DNA of 64,000 nucleotides from Euleptes europaea (taxonomy: Eukaryota > Chordata > Lepidosauria > Squamata > Sphaerodactylidae), in NCBI RefSeq assembly GCF_029931775.1, contig NC_079323.1:469001-533000 (forward strand), given 5' to 3'. Shown here one piece after another: positions 1 through 10,722 of this stretch; the first letter of the stretch is position 1; each line of letters begins with the position of its first letter. A program made the position numbers and the translations under genes. The notes under the pieces are model-generated. The model was given only the letters and a program-made list of their open reading frames with translations. It made no database searches and was not told the DNA's origin.

Positions 1-478
1 CAACTACCTCCCCCCCACACCCCCAGTGACCCCTACTCCATGCCCAGAAGATGGCCGATGCCCTCCCTCTCATGATCTGCCTAAGATCATAGAATCAGCA
101 TTGCTGACAGATGGCCATCTAGCCTCTTCTTAAAAAATCTCCAGGGAAGGAGAGCTCACCACCTCCCAAGGAAACCTGAGGAAGCACTTTGTGTCAGGAA
201 GTTCTTCCTAATGTCTAGATGGAAACTCTTTGGCTTTAATTTCAACCCGTTGGTTCTGGTCTGACCTTCTGGGGCAACAGAAAACAACTCGGCACCCTCC
301 TCTATATGACAGCCCTTTAAGTACTTGAAGATGGTTATCATGTCCCCTCTCAGTCTTCTCCTCTTCAGGCTAAACATACCCAGCTCCTTCAACTTTTCCT
401 CATAGGACTTGGTCTCCAGACCCCTCACCATCTTTGTTGCCCTCCTCTGGACACATTTCCAACTTGTCTACATCCTTC
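1..478 (-). mobile_element. CR1 LINE fragment, 3' part
   Basis: CR1-clade non-LTR retrotransposon, read on the minus strand. Positions 431-156 translate into the C-terminal end of the CR1 reverse-transcriptase ORF, with the characteristic run YEEKLKELGMFSLKRRRLRG followed by YLKGCHIEEGAELFSVAPEG. The left part (1-150) is the CR1 3' untranslated region, with a C-rich tract and the 'ccagaagatggcc' segment seen in every other copy in this window. The element is truncated by the window edge and at its 5' side. Confidence 0.8.
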
Positions 479-544
479 TTAAATTGTGAAATGTGGTTTT
501 GTTAGATGTTTAGGCAATTGCCCACTCTCATAAGGGGTTAATGT

Positions 545-1190
545 GAATTTAATATTTGTTTATGGACAATTTCTAATCACGTCGTCCATCCAGAACAAGC
601 AAGATTTAGGAAAGAGTTCGGCACTATTGACCACTGCTTGACTCTTTATCAGCTGCTGCCACCGAATATTAAGGGTCCCTCCGAGCCCATGTTTGCTGCA
701 TTCATAGATCTAACAACTGCCTTTAATGCAGTTGATTGAAATCGACTGTGGGTGAAATGAGTGGGCACAATTGTTCTTGTTACGGGAATGTCACTCTGAT
801 ATTTTTGCTAGAATGGTGGCCCTAACTGAGGAGATTCCAGTTACTCAAGAGGTTAAACAGGGATGTGTTCTGGCCCTACTGCTTTTAAATTTGTATTTAA
901 ACAACAGTGTTTCAAGTCTATCTGGCCCTGAATTCTTCCCACCATCCTTGGTTGGTTGGAAGGTATCTGTCCTCTTATACATGGGCAATATGGTGTTGGT
1001 CTCCTTCACCCATATTGGCTTAAGAAGGATGTTGCACAAACTGGGGCATTTCAGCCGGGATGAGACCTTAAACATTAATTTTGCCAAGACCAGGGTAATG
1101 GTCTTTGGGAAGAGACCTCAAAGGCTTAAGTGGTCAAGAGATGGAAATTCCGTTGAACAATGCAAAACTGTTAAATATCTTGACCTTTAA
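545..1190 (+). mobile_element. Degraded non-LTR reverse transcriptase fragment
   Basis: Reverse-transcriptase blocks are readable on the plus strand across more than one frame. A finger/palm block of the form FIDLTTAFNAVD lies near 700-738, GVKQGC-type and LLLLNLYLNN blocks near 851-905, and a YADD-equivalent block degraded to YMGN near 979, followed by LHKLGHF and TRVMVFGKRP. The clade is not certain; it is neither the BovB nor the CR1 type found elsewhere here. The AT-rich stretch 1200-1590 that follows resembles a LINE 3' untranslated region ('ccaccactggaaaagccctgtctct'). Confidence 0.65.
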
Positions 1191-1631
1191 GGTGACCTTT
1201 AGTGAAAGCCTTTCATGGAAAGCCCGCTTGGCGATCACAAGATCCTCAGTTTTTAGAACCACAGGTGCCATCTTTATAACTCAAAATACAATACAAAAAC
1301 ACAATCAAACGTAAGTCATAAAATTATTAACAATTCAAACACCAACATTAAAAACCAAACTCTTTATTGAAAACTGAGCCAGAGCATCAAAAGAGCGTAA
1401 AACAGCTGTAAAAATTACATTAAAATATCAACCCCTTAATTAGAAGCCTGGGTAAAAAGCAGTGTTCTTAAAAGACAGTATGGTAGGGGCCAGGTAGGCC
1501 CAAGGGGGAAGGGCATTCCACAGGTGAGGTGCCACCACTGGAAAAGCCCTGTCTCTCGTTGCCACCAGCCTCACCTCTGATGATGGGGGGACAGAAAGAA
1601 GAGGAAGAAGAAGAAGAAGAAGAAACAGGAG

Positions 1632-1745
1632 GCTCTTGTAGGTTATCCGGGCTGTGTAACCGTGGTCTTGGTATTTTCTTTCCTGACGTTTCGCCAGCAG
1701 CTGTGGCAGGCATCTTCAGAGGAGTAACACTGTCCTTCAGTGGGA
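1632..1745 (-). mobile_element. Penelope-like element fragment
   Basis: About 110 bp closely matching 20040-20150 in this window, including 'ggttatccgggctgtgt' and 'cctgacgtttcgccagcagc'. In reptiles this sequence belongs to the terminal repeat of Penelope-like retroelements, which carry hammerhead-type ribozyme motifs. Only the end of the element remains. Confidence 0.6.
1681..1723 (-). ncRNA. Hammerhead ribozyme motif, degraded copy
   Basis: On the minus strand the conserved core CUGAAGA is followed by a 6-nt stem II arm, a 7-nt loop, the returning arm, then GAAAC and GUC. Stem I can form as UCCU/AGGA. Stem III is the minimal palindrome ACGU, the form described for Penelope-like elements, which favours dimer pairing. 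Stem II has one U-U mismatch (GCCUGC/GCUGGC), so this copy is probably weak. The core is seen in the sequence; activity is inferred. Confidence 0.5.
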
Positions 1746-1759
1746 TTTGCCAACTGTTG

Positions 1760-3018
1760 CTGCACTGGGTATTGGATGGACTGAACCAATACCAGTCTTG
1801 GTAGATGATCAGGGGTGCATAAAACTGTCACAGACTGAAAAGGTTAAGCCCCAAACCAAACGCACGGATGTTACCTATGACCTCCCGAGAGCCCCGCAAG
1901 AACAAAGGACTGATTGATATGCAAAGGCATAATTCGACTTCCGGTTTCCAGCGTGATACTGCAGGACGTTCAACGCTCTGCTCCATATTGGGAGCTTTCA
2001 TTTTTCTTTGTTTTAGATTTTTTGGGGGGCTTATTTTATTTGGTTTTTAAATCTCCCGCTGCCTTATTTAAGTCTACTCAAGTTGTTATCTTGTTTTCTA
2101 GTTTTATGGGCACTGTCTTTCTTTTCTTTTTCGCCTTCCTCTCTGCCTCCCTTGCTGAATTGTAAGGGGTTTTAGGTTGGAGGGCAGGCAGGCAGAGGCA
2201 CTCCCACAGCGCAAGCAGAGTGTCTATTTTATCTATTTATATTTTATCTAGTTTATATATATAATTTCACCTGTCTTTAGATATTATTGTTATTTCTTGT
2301 TTTTTATTTTAAGTATTTTAGCATGATGGTTGATACGTAGTGGTGGTAGGGTTGCCTTGTGCCCGGTGGTGGCGGGTAAAATCTTGCCAATCCACTGGGC
2401 TGCCCATCAACCAGCTGAGGGCTGACAGCACCATGGGCACACGGGCACGCACAACGAGCCTACGTCGCTTCCGGGCAAACTGTGGATGCTCTATCAACTT
2501 CGGCTGAAACTATGGTTTCGATAGAGTCTCAGCCGAGATTGACAAAGTGTCCGCATCACTTCCAAGTTAACCAGAAGTGACATAGACACTCGGGTGTGCG
2601 GGCGCATTGTGCCAGGCGCACGCGCACACCGCACGCTCCAAAAAACCTCCTGCCCATGGACCAACAGGACCTGGTAAGACTAAGTGGTGGGCAGGAAAGG
2701 GGAGTTTAGGAAGTGGGAGAAGGAAGGGGGGAGCTCTGGAAGGGGCTGTTGTCTCTTAATTGAGCTCTGTTGCGTTCCAAAGCGTTTGCTTTTCTTATTG
2801 GAAGGACGCCTCTCCTGCCTCTCCTTTTCACCCTCTCATTCTGCCTTGAGGAACAAGTTTGCTTACACTTTTGCTTTCTCATTAACTTCATGCTAAATTC
2901 TCACCACTTTTAACCCTCGCGTATCTATATTAGGTGGTAGAAATTTCCGTGCTGAGTCACAAACTTTTTATGTATATTGATTTTAGGTATGCAACATTGA
3001 TATGCAACATTGACCAAT
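1760..3018. other. No gene recognised
   Basis: No coding region is supported. 2400-2650 is GC-rich with loosely complementary halves (cttccggg near 2469 against ccagaagtgac near 2570) and may be an old palindromic repeat. 2684-2900 is low-complexity purine- then pyrimidine-rich DNA. Confidence 0.4.
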
Positions 3019-3342
3019 GGAGGAAGAAGAAGAGTTGGTTTTCATATACCAACTTTCTCTACCACTTAAGGGAGAATCAAACCAGCTTACAATCACCTTC
3101 CCTTCCCCTCCCCACAACAGACACCCTGTGAGGTAGGTGGGGCTGAGAGAGCTCTAACAGAGCTGTGACCAGCCCAAGGTCACCCAGCTGGCTTCATGTG
3201 AAGGAGTGGGGGAAACCAACCTGGTCAACCAGATAAGCCTCCGCCGCTCATGTGGAGGAGTGGGGGAATCAAACTCGGTTCTCCAGATCTGAGTCCACCA
3301 CTCCAAACCACCGCTCTTAGCCACTACACCACGCTGGCTCTC
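3019..3342 (-). mobile_element. CORE/MIR-like tRNA-derived SINE
   Basis: Read on the minus strand: a tRNA-like head with box A (tggtgtagtggctaagagc) and box B (gagtttgattcccc), a MIR/CORE-like centre (gggtgaccttgggctggtc), the tract 'cacagggtgtctgttgtggg', and a 3' tail of TTC repeats. This is the most frequent SINE family in the window. The copy is nearly full length. Confidence 0.75.
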
Positions 3343-3446
3343 CAGCGGATGCAGGTCTTGGAAGCTAAGCAGGGTCATGGATGAGCTCACTAAACCATTA
3401 CCTATTGAGTCTAATTGGAACCTTCTAACAAAAATGAACTTGCTGG

Positions 3447-3657
3447 AATAGTAGGGTTGCCAACTGCCAGGTAGTAGCTGGAGATCTCCTGCTAATTCAA
3501 CTGATCTCCAGCCGACAGATCAGTTCATCTGGAGAAAAATGGCCGCTTTGGCCATTGGATACTATGGCACTGAAGTCCCTCCCCTCCCCAAACCCCACCC
3601 TCTTCAGGCTCCGCCCCCAAAATCTCCTGCCAGTTGCCAAGAGGGACCTGGCAACCC
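3447..3657. repeat. Short inverted-repeat element ('agggttgcca' family)
   Basis: About 210 bp bounded by agggttgccaa and its complement tggcaaccct, with a conserved interior (agatctcctgctaattcaac, aaatggccgctttggccatt, gaagtccctcccctcccc). It has no coding capacity. The family recurs many times in the window and is the usual landing site for other elements. A non-autonomous DNA transposon is the likely type. Confidence 0.6.
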
Positions 3658-3868
3658 TATGGAATCGTCCTCCTGGCACCACCGAGAAGAGGTGCTGGAG
3701 AAGGGACTGGGCAGTGGCGTGAGTGGTGGTGACGGGCGTGTTGTGTGAAGTGCCTCTTTTACAGGCAAACCCAGAAGGCCTCGGCTGAGCTGAGCTGGAG
3801 GGACACAGTGTCACTTCCCTGCCAGTAACCTGCGGGAGAGCTCAGCCTACTCTGCTGTTCAGAACCAG

Positions 3869-4077
3869 GTAGGGTTGCCAACTGCCAGGTAGTAGCAGGA
3901 GATCTCCTGCTAATTCAACTGATCTCCAGCCGATAGAGATCAGATCACCTGGAGAAAAATGGCCGCTTTGGCCATTGGACTCTATGGCATTGAAGTCCCT
4001 CCCCTCCCCGAACCCCGCCCTTCTCAGGCTCCTCCCCCAAAATCTCCCGCTGGTGGCGAAGAGGGACCTGGCAACCC
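3869..4077. repeat. Short inverted-repeat element ('agggttgcca' family)
   Basis: Second copy of the same family 200 bp downstream of the first, same orientation, with closely similar interior. The pair may be independent insertions or a local duplication. Confidence 0.6.
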
Positions 4078-4139
4078 TAATGATCCAGGCCAAGACCATC
4101 CTGGGCCTGGTGGTGGACGAGAAATAGATTTCCGTTGTG

Positions 4140-4490
4140 GTGGAGGAAGGTGCCACCAAAGCACAGCTGACTTTTGGCGACCCCTCGTGGGGTTTCCAAG
4201 GCACGAAGCGTCCAGAGGTGGTTTCCCATTGCCTGCCTCTGTGTAGCAACCCAGGACTTCCTTGGCAGTCTCCCATCCAAGGACTGACCGGGGCTGACCC
4301 TGCTTAGCCTCTTAGATCTGATGCGATTGGGCCAGCCGGGGCCACCCAGGTCAGGGCAAGAGAAGTCCAGAGCCGGTTTGCCACTGCCTCCCTCCGCATA
4401 GTGACCCTGGGTTTCCTCAGTGGTCTCCCATCTGACTAGCTAGGGTTGACCCTGCTCAGCCTCCAAGACCTGCAAGATCAGGCTATCCGC
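4140..4490 (-). mobile_element. 5S rRNA-derived SINE, two heads in tandem
   Basis: On the minus strand 4333-4268 and 4483-4423 both match the 5S rRNA body (gtctcccatccaa..., gaccctgcttagcctc, read on plus). Each is followed by the same SINE body (gaggtggtttcccattgcc / gagccggtttgccactgcc), and the first by a BovB-like tail (tggcgacccctcgtgg). This is a 5S-derived SINE mobilised by BovB-type machinery rather than a 5S gene. Confidence 0.65.
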
Positions 4491-4494
4491 CCCC

Positions 4495-6044
4495 CCCCCC
4501 CAGGTCAGCACAACTTTTGGTTCTGTATTGTTCTATCTCCTTTTTCAAGCCCTGAAGTTTCAGTGTTCATTAATAAACCATTAAGTTAAATGAAACTGGG
4601 TGTTTGTTGTTGCTCCACTATGAAATAAACAGTTTAATTCATGTAAATAACTGCAACTGGGTGTGCTCAATCCATTTGAACTCTAGGTGGCCCTGTAATA
4701 CAGCATTTCGTGGAGAGCATCTTCCTTGCTTTCCCTCCGGGCTGCCTCTTGCCATGCTCGGTCTTTGCCTGTGAGCAAGTTCTTATATCCTAAAGGTCTC
4801 CTTGCTGCTGGAAGAGCTGTGGTTAGTTGATGCTTTTTGCCAACCCTGTTGTTGTGGTAAACGCTATGGGAAACCACTCGGCGTGTGTGCGCGGTGGGAT
4901 TATTTCCCCAACTCTGTTAGCACAGGCATCCCAGCTTATGGCTAAAACAAGTAAAAGTCCATTGAACAGAACTTCCCAAACAATTCTCTGTGGGGACACA
5001 AGGGGTTATTTCTTGCAACAGCCCTACTAAGATGCTTTGAGGGGATGGAGCCTAACCAGGGCTTGGTCACCCCCAAGCGCAGGTCAGGCAGGTGTAAGGT
5101 GCAGGTCTCCTTCTGGCCCTCTCTTAAAAAGCAGACCTTCTTCTGCCTTGGCGAAGATTGTTTTTGGAATGGGCGGCGTCTAGGGTTGCCAGCTGGGAAG
5201 GCATTGGGGGGCTGAGAGAGTGTGTGTGGGGGAATGGCATTCCTTGGCACCATTGCCCCCTGCTTTGTTACTGCTGCTCCACTGAGTGAGGAGGGAGGCC
5301 AGGTCATTGGGGGCGGGAGGGGGCCACTGTGGGCAAGCTGGCGAGACCAGTGACGTCGACTTTCCACAGACAAGCCTACTTTCTAACGTCACAAAAGCAC
5401 TTTTGATATAAGGACTGAATAAGGCACTTTCGAAGCAGATGGCCATCTTGAACCTTTAGTAGTGGAGTACCCAGAAACTGCCTCTGCCCTTGGAGCCGTC
5501 TCTGTCTCTCAACACCAAGACTGGCCCAACTGTGAGGGGGCATCCCTTTAGATGTGGAGATTAAAATCTCTCTGGCCGAATCAAAGCTATGCATTAATCA
5601 CTCTGGACCATCAGTTCCCAACCTTATTGGAAGAGTGACCCACAAGGTCAAATTTACTTGGTGTGGTGACCCACTGACTTATTGTCATGTGGATTTTGGA
5701 CCATAGGTTTTTGACAGCCACTGTTTTTATGTATTTCAACTTCATGTTTTCCTATTTTATAACCGTTATTTAAATCTAAGTTATCCAAGCAAAAATGTAC
5801 TTAACACACTTAATGTTGAAATTGTTGAAATATTTATTGCACTTACATAAATTATTCATAGTTTTGGGATGTAAATGTAAGAACACAACTATCCAACTGC
5901 AGGCTGTAGCTTCATGAACTATAAAAATTATAGACACAGCAAATGGATCTTGTTGAACCCTGAAAGCTAGCAGATCTTTTTATTCTTTGGCTAATTAACA
6001 TTTAATTTAAAAAAGCACCAAGAATTAATGCATCTGTTCCACAC
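4495..6044. other. No gene recognised
   Basis: Unique-looking or highly degraded DNA. 5605-5660 ('cagttcccaacctt...gtgacccac') resembles the end of a hAT-type DNA transposon, but no second end was found. The AT-rich stretch 5700-6000 has no open frame of note. Confidence 0.35.
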
Positions 6045-6185
6045 CCCCGGCGGAATGCACAATCCTTTGCTTGTCTATTCAGAAGTAAGTGTCTATGTTG
6101 AACAAAGCTTACTCCCAAGTAAGTGGGCAGAGGATTGCTTTGCAAGAAAGCCCCGTTGAATTAAATGGCATTTACTTCAGAGAAA
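6045..6185. repeat. Old short interspersed palindromic repeat
   Basis: Contains 'gcacaatcctttgcttgtct', 'agaagtaagtg', 'cttactcccaagtaagtg' and 'ggattgc'. This is a widely dispersed, self-complementary reptile repeat recognised by eye; its class is unknown. Confidence 0.4.
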
Positions 6186-6204
6186 ACAAACTTCAGTGGA
6201 ACAT

Positions 6205-6303
6205 TTCTCCTACCTCACAGGGTGTCTGTTGTGGGGAAGGGAAGGTGATTGTAAGCCGGTTTGAGTCTCCCTTAAGTGGTAGAAAAAGTCGGCATAAAGA
6301 TGA
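6205..6303 (+). mobile_element. CORE/MIR-like SINE, 3' part
   Basis: Plus-strand 3' half only: 'cctcacagggtgtctgttgt', 'gattgtaagccggtttgag', 'cccttaagtggtagaaaaag'. The tRNA head is missing. Confidence 0.65.
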
Positions 6304-6324
6304 TCTTCCTGAGGCTCAGTACTG

Positions 6325-6465
6325 GAATCATAGAAAGAATCATAGAATCATAGAGTTGGATGGACTCATACAGCCTAGAGCATCCCTGACAAGTGTTTGT
6401 CCAGCCTCTGCTTAAAGACTGCCAGTGAGGGGGAGCTCACCACCTCCCGAGGAAGCTGATTCCTC
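6325..6465 (-). mobile_element. CR1 LINE 3' end
   Basis: Begins with repeated 'aatcatagaatcatagagtt', the reverse of the CR1 ATTCTATG terminal repeats, followed by the conserved 'gggggagctcaccacctccc' segment. It is 5' truncated. Confidence 0.7.
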
Positions 6466-6655
6466 TGTTCAGCATGCAAAAGGTCCCAGGTTCAATCCCT
6501 GGCAGCATCTCCCGTTAAAAGGGTCAAGCAGGAGGTGACGTGAAAGGCCTCTGCCTGAGACCCCGGAGAACTGCTGCCAGTCTGAGTAGACAAGGCTGAC
6601 CTTAATAGACCAAGGGTCTGCTTCTGCATTAGGTAGCTTCATGTGTTCAAAAGCT
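6466..6655 (+). mobile_element. tRNA-derived SINE, head truncated
   Basis: Carries box B (aggttcaatccctggc), then 'gagaactgctgccagtctga', 'gtagacaaggctgacc' and the family end 'gcttcatgtgttc'. It abuts the CR1 fragment directly. Confidence 0.7.
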
Positions 6656-7356
6656 CCCAGGTATGGAGAAGCCACATAATAATTCCTTTACAAGTCCAGG
6701 CTCCGGTGTTCATTAAAGTAGTCAGGACAAGCGGCTGGCCAGCGTTCCCTGCAGTGGCCAGGGGCTGATGCGCAGATGCTGCGCTGGGCACCAGAATGGC
6801 AGCCCTTCCTTGACCAACTGCAACCAGGTGGAGACTGGCCTTGGATTTTGCAGCCCTGACTCCTGAAGCAGTCCTGGCTTGGCAGGAGACGTAAACCACA
6901 GACTGTTCCCTTGAAATAAGAGGGCTGGCCATGTTGGCCTGCAGTAGAACAGCTAAGTTTAAGTCCAGGGCCATCTTAGAGGTCAGTGAGATTTTTTGGG
7001 ATATAAGATTCTCATCTCACTAATGATGCTAATTTTCTGCCCCCAAGCCTTTCCCCTCTGCTGTAATCAAGCTGATTACTGGCTGCGCTGTACTTCTGCA
7101 TCCTGGCTCCCTTCTTGGCAACACCCCTCCCTCCTTCTGGCTGGGATATCAGGGCTCAGGGATCTCCATTCCGTCTTGTGTCTGGCAAAGGGAGCTTTGA
7201 CTCTTGAAAGCTCACCCCCTGGGAATCTTGATGGTCTCTAAGGAGCTGCTGGTCTCGAATCTCGCTGTTCCCTTGAAGTGGAGCTTTTCATGCTGTCAAA
7301 ACCAGCTTTGCAGTTTGTTGCCTTCCAAAGAGAAGAAAGCACACAGAGACCTTGGA
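6656..7356. other. No gene recognised
   Basis: Downstream flank of the first olfactory receptor. It may include the OR 3' untranslated region, but no polyA signal could be assigned with confidence. Confidence 0.35.
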
Positions 7357-8334
7357 TCACTGGGCGTCCCCAACCCTTTCTCTGGGCTTCAAGCCACCCG
7401 CACGTAGAAGACTCACTATCAGCCTGCTTCGTATCTGCTTCGTCTTCACGCCATACACAATGGGGTTCAGCATTGGTGGCACCAAGAGATAGAGGACGGC
7501 CAGCAGAATGTGGACTTGGTGAGGGACCCCGTGGCCAAAACGGTGTGTCAGGAAGGAGAAAAGCCCGGGGATGTAGAAAATGAGAATCACGCAGCAGTGA
7601 GAAGCACAGGTGCTGAGGGCCTTCAGCCGCTCTTGCCGGGACGGGAGGGCAAAGACGGCCTGGAGAATCATCACATAGGACAAGGCAATGGAGAGGACGT
7701 CCGAGCCCACCACGAAGAGGGCCACTGCCAGGCCGTACATCTGGTTGACAGTGGTGTCCCCACAGGCCAGCTTGACCACAGCCATGTGCTCACAATAGGA
7801 GTGGGGGATGACTCGGTGTCCACAGAAGGGCAGATTTTGGAGGAGGAGGGCAAAGGGGGTGATGAGGATCAGGCCCCGGAGGATGATGACCAGCAGCATC
7901 TTAGCCAGGGTGGAGGTCTTCAGAATGGCGGAATGCCTCAGGGGGAGGCAGATGGCCACGTAGCGGTCCAGGGCCATGGCCACCAGGATGCCGGACTCCA
8001 CAGAGGAGAAGGCGTGGATGAAGAACATCTGGACCAGGCAGCAGTGGAAGCCGATGGCCCGGGGGCCCAGCCAGAAGATGGCCAGCATGAGGGGCAGGGT
8101 GGAGGTGGAGAGGACCAGGTCGGTGACGGCCAGCATGGCGAGGAAGAGGTACATGGGCTGATGCAAGCTGGGCTCCGTCTTGATGATCACGAGGAGCAAA
8201 GCGTTTCCCACCAGAGCCAAGAGGTACATGGAGCACAGGGGGATGGACAGCCACCTCTGGGTGGCCTCCAGGCCTGGGATGCCAATTAAGAGGAAGGAGG
8301 CAGGCCTGGAAGTGGCGTTGCTGGCAGGAGACAT
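7357..8334 (-). CDS. Class I olfactory receptor, intact
   Basis: Single-exon seven-transmembrane odorant receptor of 325 residues, acting at the olfactory cilium membrane through Gs-type (Golf) signalling. The start chosen is the Met of MSPASNATSRP at 8334, because it gives the usual short N-terminus with an N-glycosylation site (NAT); an upstream in-frame Met at 8454 would add 40 atypical residues. Family motifs in order: FLLIGIPGLE, GN in TM1, LHQPMYLFL, MALDRYVAICLPLRH at the end of TM3, long class I ECL2 with YCEHMAVVKLACGD, RLKALSTCASHC at TM6 and PMLNPIVYGVKTKQIR at TM7. Just upstream on the coding strand 'tttacttgcag' could be the acceptor of a 5' non-coding exon, usual for ORs. The class fits the OR51/52 group that flanks beta-globin loci. 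No defect seen. Confidence 0.88.
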   Translation of the reverse strand: MSPASNATSRPASFLLIGIPGLEATQRWLSIPLCSMYLLALVGNALLLVIIKTEPSLHQPMYLFLAMLAVTDLVLSTSTLPLMLAIFWLGPRAIGFHCCLVQMFFIHAFSSVESGILVAMALDRYVAICLPLRHSAILKTSTLAKMLLVIILRGLILITPFALLLQNLPFCGHRVIPHSYCEHMAVVKLACGDTTVNQMYGLAVALFVVGSDVLSIALSYVMILQAVFALPSRQERLKALSTCASHCCVILIFYIPGLFSFLTHRFGHGVPHQVHILLAVLYLLVPPMLNPIVYGVKTKQIRSRLIVSLLRAGGLKPRERVGDAQ

Positions 8335-8399
8335 GAGGGCATCCTGTGAAAAGGTTCCACCACCTGCAAGTAAATGGGGGAATTGGCACAGGCAGCCAA

Positions 8400-8612
8400 C
8401 AGGAACCCCCACTGCCTTACACTGAGCCAGACCATCGAGGTCAGCCTGGTCCACTCAGACTGGCGGCAGCAGCTCTCCAGGGACTCAAGCAGAAAAGGGT
8501 CTTTCCCATCACCTGATGGTTTTTTAGCTGGAGATGCCACTGGGGATTGAACCTGGTACCTCCTGCATGCCAAGCAGTTGCTCTACCACAGAGGCACAGC
8601 CCCTCCAGACCC
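8400..8612 (-). mobile_element. tRNA-derived SINE
   Basis: Minus-strand copy with head (gctgtgcctctgtggtagag), box B (aggttcaatccccagtggc) and tail (ctgagtggaccaggctgacc). It lies 65 bp upstream of the OR start codon and may overlap its 5' region. Confidence 0.7.
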
Positions 8613-8724
8613 GACCATGGCAGGGTGTCCTGCAGTGCTCTCTCTTACCCCTGGGAAAACACAAACCCATCCAGAAGTGAGAGAAGGAGTCTTGTAGTGC
8701 CTTAAATACTGATATTTAAGGAAG

Positions 8725-8928
8725 CTGGGGAAGAGCATCTGCTTGGCATCCGGAAGGTCCCAGGTTCAATCCCTGGCAGCATCTCCAGTTAAAGGGGACC
8801 AGGCAAGAAGGTGATGTGAAAGACCCTTTTCTGCCTGAGACCCTGGAGAGCTGCTGCCAGTCTGAGTAGACAAGACTGACCTGGATGGACCGAGGGTCTG
8901 GTTCAGTATAAGGCAGTTTCATGTGTTG
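8725..8928 (+). mobile_element. tRNA-derived SINE
   Basis: Plus-strand copy: 'gaagagcatctgcttggcat', 'aggttcaatccctggcagc', 'gctgctgccagtctgagtag' and the end 'ggcagtttcatgtgttg'. Confidence 0.75.
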
Positions 8929-9122
8929 GGAAGGGGCTGTGGCTCAGTGGTAGAACATCTGCTTGGCATGCAGAAGGTCCCAGGTTCAATCCCCGGCATC
9001 TTCCGATGAAAGGACAGGGTAGTGGATGATGTGTGACCCTGGAGAGCTGCTGCCAGTCTGAGTAGACAAGACTGACCTGGATGGACCGAGGGCCGGATTC
9101 AGTCGAAGGCAGCTCCATGTGG
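8929..9122 (+). mobile_element. tRNA-derived SINE
   Basis: Full head 'ggaaggggctgtggctcag', 'tggtagaacatctgcttggc', box B 'ggttcaatccccggc', then the family body with a short internal deletion. It is head-to-tail with the preceding copy. Confidence 0.75.
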
Positions 9123-9210
9123 GCTCGTGTCTCTCTTACATACCCTTCAGTGAAATGAACGGAAGTAGTGGATGCGGCCTTGGGGTTGAGCCAGGAGCAG
9201 CTGTTGATGC

Positions 9211-9520
9211 CCTGCAAGAAGAAGAAGAAGAAGAAGATTCTCCACTTAAGGGAGAATCAAACCGACTTACAATCACCTTCCTTTCCCCTCCCCACAACAG
9301 ACACCTTGTGAGGTAGGTGGGGCTAAGAGAGCTCTAAGAGAGCTGTGACTGGCCCAAAGTCACCCAGCTGGCTTCGTGTGAAGGAGTGGAGAAACAAATC
9401 CAGTTCACCAGATTAGCCTCCGCCGCTCAAGTGAAGGAGTGGGAAATCGAACCCGGTTCTCCAGATCAGAGCCCACTGCTCCAAACCACCGCTCTTAACC
9501 ACTACACCACACTGGCTCTC
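9211..9520 (-). mobile_element. CORE/MIR-like SINE
   Basis: Starts at a GAA-repeat tail (reverse of TTC) and ends at the tRNA-like head 'cactacaccacactggctct'. The full family order is present. Confidence 0.75.
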
Positions 9521-10722
9521 AAGAGCTTGGCTTGACCCTGGCTGGTGTCTCTTGCTGAGGACAACAAGACTCACCTGGGAGGTGCCTTGCTGGAGTGACC
9601 ACTTGGTTTCTGCAGGCATGATCCTGCCAGATCGGGCCCCTCTCTATAGCGCAGCAGTTGAGAGAGGTATAAAAGTAATAATACAAAAAATACCCTCCAC
9701 CTTGTTCTCTGTCCTGGATCATTTTTCCATGTGGGCACACCCTGCCTTGATGAGGAGCTGGGGTGACCCGCGGGGTGCCTCGGTCCCAGGGACAAAGTCC
9801 TCACGTGCTGCTGACAGTCACGCTCAGGAGTTCTGTGCTGGGAATGTAATTCCCAGTTCTGCATGATAGGCCTGGTCGGATCAGGACCATGGGTTGGGAA
9901 AACGGACGGTGCAGGGGGGGACAGGTTTGCACCCCCTTTCCATGCATGCTGCATTCCCATTCCAGACTGGACCCCCGCCCACCTGGGCACTCCAGAGCGG
10001 AACGGGGGTGGATATTTGGGAGAACAAGGAGGGCTTTGCAAGGAGCAGACAGGGCCCTGGGAGACTCAGGCTCAACCAGTGTGGGGGCCTCTGCTTCTTC
10101 TGAAGAGCCTGTGGCTCCATCGCTCTTAGCCACTACACCATGCTGGCTTGGATTGCAGCTATGCATTCAGTCCCAGCGCCCTCCCTTCTGACCTCAAGGG
10201 CTGGCATGAAAGTATTTGTTTGCCCGTCACTCCTTCTTCCTCAAATTTAGGGCTGATCCCTGCCAGCTTCACCCGTAGTTCTTGGCCTGGGCTTACCTGT
10301 CAGTCATACCCCTCCGTGTGCCCAGCCACCCCTCACTTTCCCACGATGCCTTCGTCTTGGCAATGCCTCCTGGATTCCACTGCCTGTGGTCATGGCTATA
10401 AATGCCTTTGCGCCATCCTCCGGGCCGGTCCGTCCAGCACACCTCCTCCCTGGAAGACATGAGCAGCAGCTGCCAGGTGCTTTGGGCTGGGTCAGCTCGG
10501 AATAGATTTGTCTCTGGGGGAGGCGCTTAGTTCCTTCCCTGCACCCTTGGGGAAACAGAGAACGCCAGCCTTTCTGAGGAGATGAAGGTGACACCAAGGT
10601 CCCCAGTGAGGGGGAAGGAGGAAAGCAGCAGTCCAGAGAGGGGGGCTCATTCATGCCCCACTTGGGTCTGGGGGCCTCCAATCACCCATGGCACCGTTGC
10701 TCTGAAGTGCTGCCTAGGTGAT
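9521..10722. other. No gene recognised
   Basis: No supported coding region. 10085-10146 is a short piece of the CORE/MIR-like SINE head ('cgctcttagccactacacca'). The remainder is GC-rich unique-looking DNA. Confidence 0.35.

Noticed and set aside
2400-2650. GC-rich partly palindromic stretch as a CpG-island promoter
   Set aside because: No adjoining coding exon or core promoter; the self-complementarity looks like an old dispersed palindromic repeat.
4266-4490. Possible 5S rRNA genes
   Set aside because: The 5S-like bodies are diverged and embedded in SINE sequence with a BovB-like tail; no terminator or intact 5S ends.
7510-8289. 259-residue plus-strand open frame
   Set aside because: It is the antisense of the intact OR at 7357-8334; composition (Gly/His/Glu/Gln-rich) is that of a complementary-strand shadow, with no domain.
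8929-9122. Possible tRNA gene (good A and B boxes)
   Set aside because: No cloverleaf acceptor pairing; the boxes belong to a dispersed tRNA-derived SINE repeated at least six times here.
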